NCBI GenBank assembly: GCA_037176905.1
Contig: JBBBWG010009102.1
Coordinates: 1-23,282, forward strand
Origin: Azolla pinnata
Lineage: Eukaryota; Streptophyta; Polypodiopsida; Salviniales; Salviniaceae
Direction of reading: 5' to 3'
Length of the DNA: 23,282 nt
Positions 18,979 to 23,282 of this stretch are shown in pieces (the first letter of the stretch is position 1; every line of letters begins with the position of its first letter). A program made the translations under genes and the position numbers. The notes under the pieces are model-generated. The model did no database searches, had not been told where the DNA came from, and saw only the letters and a list, made by a program, of their open reading frames with translations.

Positions 18979-21900
18979 ATGGCGGTGAAACCCACCCACC
19001 ACTCTCCTAATTCACGACTTGTATTTCTGGTGATATCGATAGTAATCTGCACCGGCCAGCGTTTCACCGTAACATTGGTGGCTCAGCAAACGGGTCGGTT
19101 CTGTTCCTTTATTATTAATTTGCAAGTCATCTAGTTAATTTATTGGCGCATTTAGGTTAATCGATAGGCATATTGCAGTGATAATTCGCCTCTGGAATAA
19201 ATAGGATGTAGTCAATTGCCCGAGATCAATATGAATCACAATTATATTGCCATTGCAGAAATCGGAGTGCACTGTGATCATGATCAGGAATAATATTGCA
19301 GTGATTCGCCTCTGGAATACATAGGATCTAGTGAATTGCCCAAGATCAATATGAATCACCATATGCTGCCATTGCAGAAATCGCGGTGCACTGTGATCAT
19401 GTTCAGGAATAATAGTGCGGTGATTCGCCTCTGGAATAAATAGGATCTAGTGAATTGCCCAAGATCACAATTATACTGCCATTGAAAATATTGCCTCTGA
19501 ATCAATATATAGGATCTGAATTTTCCAAAATCAATATGAAGCACAATATGTATTGCCATTGAAATTGGTGATCATCAGGGTTCTTGAGCACAGAGGTCCC
19601 AATAGGATCTGAATTGGGCAAGATCAATAATATGAATCACAATTATACTGCCACCGAAATCGCCTCTGGGATAAATAGGAATATCGAGATTTCCCAAGAT
19701 TAATTTGAATCACAATCTGTATTGCCATCGACATCCCGGTGCACTGTGATCATGATCAGGAATAACGCTACAGTGATTCTCCTCTGGAATAAATAGGACC
19801 TAGTGAATCCCCCGAGATCAATATGATCACAAGGTGCATTGCCATTGAAATGATGGCCTCTGGAATAATAGGATCTGAATTGCCCTGCAAGATCAGTATG
19901 AATCGCATTCATACGTACTATTGCCGTTGAAATCGCGGTGCACTGTGATTCATCAGGGTTCTTGAGCATAGACTGTGGGACATCACGCATCCAGAACTAC
20001 ACCGACCCATCAACAGGGATCGTATGGACGCCCGACATCGCAATCTGGCCCGACATCAGGAATTGGTCGACGACGACCGCGGCCGCAATCGGCCTGCCGA
20101 CAGACATGCCCGACCAGGTGCAGTACTCGAGCTTCCGCTCCTTCCCTTCCGTTACCAGTTACAAGGCTCTGAACCAGAGCAAGTTCTGCTACAACCTCCC
20201 CGCGACGCCCGACAACTATTACCTCATCCGTGCTTCGTTCTGGTATGATCCGGCCGCAGCGAGCGCTGGGCAGATCAGGTTCCGCGCCATCGTCGACACA
20301 TACCCCGGCGTCGAGATTGTCATCGACTTGCCGCAGACGGACCCGTGGTTTGAGGAGATGTACGTGCGCTCGCAGTCGAGGGGGAATATCTCTCTCTGCC
20401 TCGCGCCATCGTCCACGTCGCAGGTGCAGAGCATCTCTACAGGCTCCACCGCATTTGTTCCGCCCTTCATTAACTCGTTGGAGATTCGGCCCCTGCCGCG
20501 GACGATGAATTCCGTCATGATGATCGGCAACACGAGCACGGCGATGCGCACGGTGTGGAGGGAGGACTCGGGTACGAGCGTGCCAGGGATCCTAAGGTAT
20601 TCCCATGGGATTGATTCGGGGACATCTGTTTCGAGGGGAATATTTCAATAAAAAAAAACTGCCTATCAGATTGATTGATTGCATTTGTAACGCCTACTGC
20701 AGTTAGAAATTACAGACTAACGCTTAATTTTTAAAAGTAACACTGATCAATCAATTGATTAACAGTACCAGATTAATAAGATTCTAAAATTTTACAAAGC
20801 TTTGTTAATCGAATAACAGATAGTAAGGGAATCGATTAGTAACAGCGCCAATAAGAAGTAGGATCAAGCAATACGTGAATAGGAGGATAGGAAGATTAAG
20901 ATTCATCGATGAACATATTGGGAAGAGAGAGATTGGATGTGATTAGTAAGAGAAGGATAGAATCGATGGATTGTGAGAAGCGATTAGGAAATAATAGTAG
21001 TTAAAGTAAGGGAGGGAAAGTCATTGGGAATAAAATCAATTGTCGCGTTGTACTAACGGAATTAATTGGGTGGTTTTTTGTTTTTAGTGGAAGATCATAA
21101 GGCTAGGCGTTAATTTGTCATTGCTAATTTTAATAGGCGTTAAAATGTAGCTTATAAATTTGTGAGGCGTTTTCTAGTAAATTCTCGTCCCTCTTGTGTA
21201 AATGCTAATTCATTATGTAATCTTGACACAATGCGATCATTCTAGTTGGGCTGATTGGGCCGGTGCTGGTCGTGACTACAGGTATCCGAATGACAGCCTA
21301 GATAGGCTTTGGTCGACGGGCACGGATGATGCTGCATCTTCGACTGTGAGTAGCCGTCCAGTGGTCGTCAGCAACAGTTCAGGCGATCTACCTCCCGCAG
21401 CTGTCATGACCACCAACTATGTGTCGGGTGGGACGACGGGCTATACGTTCAACATAAGCAGGTTGGAAATCCCGATGATGACGACAATCAAAGGCAGCCA
21501 CCGCTACTACATGGTGCTGTGGTTTGCAGAGTTCGATCCGCGCGTCAACGCCTCGGGCCAGCGCGTGTTCGATGTGAAACTCAACAATGACCCGTTCTTT
21601 GATGCAGTCGATGTGTATCGTTCGAGTGGGCTCTATAGGGCGTACACGATTTACACAAAGGCGGACCGGCCCTTGGGACCTTACACAGATAAATTTGTGA
21701 TTACGTCCTCTCCTACGTCTACCTCTCTCTACCAGCCTACGCTCGCGGCCGCCGAGGTCCTCCAGCTCTTCGACGTCACCATGGACGCCGTCACCCCAAC
21801 TTCCACTTCGGACGGTGCGTGCATGCGTTATACCCTACGTACACATTAATTAGCATTTATTACCTGGTGATGATATATACTACGAAATATCACCCTCGGC

Positions 21901-22990
21901 CTATGCTGCTTCATCGTCGTCACCTGATAGATCATCAGGGCGTAGATATGTTCATCCTTGCCGATCAGTAGTGCTCGTTTAGGCATCGGCAACGGTTCGG
22001 CTCGAACCAAACCAAGCCGTTTAACTGGGTTTAATTACCGGCCTCGCTTGACTCTGCTGATTAGGCTTGAGATTCATCAATTGCGGGTTTCTGACATCTT
22101 GGGTCGCCTGATTGGCTTGAGCTAATTCTAGGGACTTGGTTTAACCGAGTTGGAGCAGCTAATTAGCCGATTAAAAGCTAAATAAGTGCTTTGTTTGTAA
22201 ATACAAAGTGTGAAAAAAAATATTAATCTTGATATAAATTTGGCCTAAACCTTCGGAAAGTCTTAACTGTTTTTGCCCCTAAACTGTTTAAGTATTAATC
22301 AGTTTGGCCCCTAAACCGGTTTAATAAGCCTTAACCAGTTTGAAACGGCTCAACCTTCAGTTTTCTTATCAAACAGCTCAGCCTTTAAAACGTTGGCTTC
22401 AGATCTCCATAACTGATTGATTAAGCTAGTGTTGCCGATACCTATGCAGCTTGCTTGAGATCAGTTGCTCATTGCTAGTTAATGCCGTCAATATTATCGT
22501 CTACTTGCCTTTGCATAAATGATTGATCATGACCTACTTCTTTTGTTTCGTCGATTTAATATATTGTCGATCTAGTCTCGGCCATTGCTGACCTTGTTAC
22601 CAGCTGCATGGTGCCGCCGAGTTTGAAGAGCTTCATGGGTGACCCATGCTTGCCACAAGAGTATAAGTATCCGTGGATCGGTTGTGCTTCTACTTCCAAC
22701 CCTGCTCCAGCGGCTACTAGAGTAACCTCTATGTGTGTGCTTTCTTCTAATTATCGATATTATATCTAATGAAAACTTAATGTCTCTTGTATCATGAGAA
22801 TCAGTTGCTAGCTGGTACTACATACACTAGAGCCGTTGTGTAATGATCACCGGATATTTCGTGAAATTGGACATACTACTTGATAGTTAATGTAGTTCGA
22901 TCATCGGCCTGCATGCAGATCCTTGTCTAATTACGGTTTGGTCGGAAGCATTCCTGACAGCATCGGAACGCTGGATCAACTGGAAACACT
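18979..22990 (+). CDS. Gene C: malectin-like/LRR receptor kinase, N-terminal part (continues beyond window or truncated)
   Basis: Five exons join in consistent phase: 18979-19093, 19957-20596 (640 nt, the same size as in gene B), 21282-21814, 22576-22732 and 22919-22990, giving about 505 codons without a stop. Exon 1 is a membrane-directing leader (RLVFLVISIVIC, then LVAQQT). Exon 2 starts [10 protein letters not shown] and holds IVWTPDI, SKFCYNLPATPDNYYLIRA, FWYD and LEIRPLPR. Exon 3 has RYPNDSLDRLW, WFAEFDPRV, RVFDV and AAAEVLQLFDV. Exon 4 has MGDPCLPQEYKYPWIGC (GDPC at 451-454). Exon 5, 72 nt, is one LRR: LSNYGLVGSIPDSIGTLDQL. The role should match gene B: a cell-surface receptor ectodomain. 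No second LRR, membrane helix or kinase exon is visible in the last 290 bp, so the rest is outside the window or lost. Confidence 0.9.
19140..19956 (+). repeat. Roughly 120-bp tandem array filling gene C intron 1
   Basis: About seven imperfect units follow one another. Each is built from ATTGCCATTGCAGAAATC, GCGGTGCACTGTGATCATGA, TGATTCGCCTCTGGAATA and GGATCTAGTGAATTGCCC-like pieces (see for example 19232 and 19352, 120 bp apart). The array runs straight into the exon 2 acceptor, and the last unit contributes GCGGTGCACTGTGATTCATC just before exon 2. Open frames on either strand here are by-products of the repeat. Confidence 0.9.
19565..19600 (+). other. Decoy copy of the gene C exon 2 splice acceptor inside the array
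   Basis: The phrase CATCAGGGTTCTTGAGCA at 19573-19590 is identical to the true intron 1/exon 2 boundary (CATCAG|GGTTCTTGAGCA at 19951-19968). After about 18 nt the copy departs from the exon (CAGAGGTCCC in place of TAGACTGTGG). The tandem unit therefore once included the boundary itself. Confidence 0.85.
20645..21175 (+). mobile_element. Small inverted-repeat element in gene C intron 2
   Basis: The right end reads AAACGCCTCACAAATTTATA on the opposite strand (21175 backwards), close to the left end of the intron 4 element in gene B, and the left end near 20650-20700 holds a weaker inverted version with AACGCCTACT. Internal phrases are shared with gene B intron 4: GATTCTAAAATT, TAGTAAGGG, TAGTAGAAGATCATAAG-like (GTGGAAGATCATAAG) and repeated AGGCGTTAA. 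It is non-coding and MITE-like. Confidence 0.6.
21815..22575 (+). other. Gene C intron 3, repeat-rich but uncoded
   Basis: Between donor 21815 and acceptor 22575 lie many short palindromic or self-similar pieces, such as GGTTCGGCTCGAACC (about 21996) and several TAAACCGGTTTAA, TTTAACCGAGTT and AACCAGTTT variants (22010-22345). They suggest remnants of another small transposon, but I could not define its ends. No coding sequence is seen. Confidence 0.4.
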
Positions 22991-23282
22991 GTAAGTGCCG
23001 CAGGTTCATAATTTCAAGCTGTATGTGTGTCGAAAGAAAGAATATATTAAAATCCTCAAAGACCAATATTTGCCCGGGAATATGTGTACTCAATCAATAT
23101 ACTGCCTTCTGTATTTGCCAAACGTCTTAATTAATTATATATTGGACTGTATTGATCTTTCAGATATTTCATGCCTGTAACCTCCGCAGCCGATTCACCA
23201 TATAAAATTCTTCATGCATGCACGTGATCACTACACAGATATTCTAAGAATTTCTAGAGAAGCTAAATGGCGATATACTAAC
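22991..23282 (+). other. Start of gene C intron 5, next exon not seen
   Basis: The donor GTAAGT opens at 22991. Possible acceptors at about 23162 (TTTCAG) and 23239 (CACAG) are not followed by LRR-like codons, and the first leads to a stop after some 20 codons. The window ends in CTAAC, which fits a branch-point sequence, so the next exon probably lies just beyond 23282. Confidence 0.5.

Larger units (their letters stand above)
17398..20355 (+). repeat. Duplicated block, right copy (D plus 5' half of gene C)
   Basis: Co-linear with 3955-7480 apart from the roughly 1.2-kb segment 4591-5785, which is absent here, and a longer intron array. Both copies are on the plus strand, about 13.4 kb apart at their left ends, and gene B lies between them in the opposite orientation. 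Indels and substitutions are scattered through the non-coding parts, so the duplication is not recent. Confidence 0.85.

Noticed and set aside
19135..19990. Several minus-strand open frames of 65-96 codons with recurring LGQFTRSYLFQRR
   Set aside because: The recurring peptide is only the translation of the intron 1 tandem unit in the gene C sense-opposite frame; it has no start context and is explained by the repeat.

Overview
The window is nuclear DNA from a land plant, most likely a flowering plant. Coding sequence is split by many short AT-rich introns with GT/AG ends, the spacer carries transposon debris and microsatellites, and every recognisable gene belongs to one plant family: malectin-like/LRR receptor kinases (the LRR-I type that includes IOS1, FRK1, SIF and MEE39). 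The GC-rich 5' coding exons next to AT-rich 3' exons and spacer resemble a monocot, but that is only a hint.

Layout. (1) 1-2172: AT-rich, nothing recognised. (2) 2173-4219, plus strand: gene A, kinase-domain exons only, with the catalytic Asp replaced; a pseudokinase or pseudogene. (3) 4220-5790: 3' flank of A, then extra DNA with a 4 x 30-bp tandem repeat and an LTR-like TATA segment. (4) 5790-7480, plus: C-prime, a broken copy of the 5' end of gene C. (5) 7838-13919, minus: gene B, a complete 14-exon receptor kinase whose phases join to a 949-residue protein. (6) 13920-17400: spacer with a GAA/GCA microsatellite, a LINE reverse-transcriptase fragment and a 1.15-kb inverted-repeat element full of TATA/CATA minisatellite. 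(7) 17398-17760, plus: D, a decayed copy of the last exon of A. (8) 17985-22990, plus: gene C, the 5' part of a receptor kinase (signal peptide, malectin-like domain, GDPC motif, first LRR) that runs off the right edge or is truncated there.

A(last exon)-C-prime and D-C are two copies of one duplicated block lying on either side of gene B, so the locus is a tandem receptor-kinase cluster with one intact gene, one probably intact but incompletely seen gene, and three relics. B and C would be plasma-membrane receptors with a carbohydrate-binding-like malectin ectodomain. B has a non-RD kinase (HMD in place of HRD), a feature often associated with immune receptors.

Exon coordinates were read by eye from splice motifs, reading phase and comparison between paralogues inside the window. 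No database search was possible.
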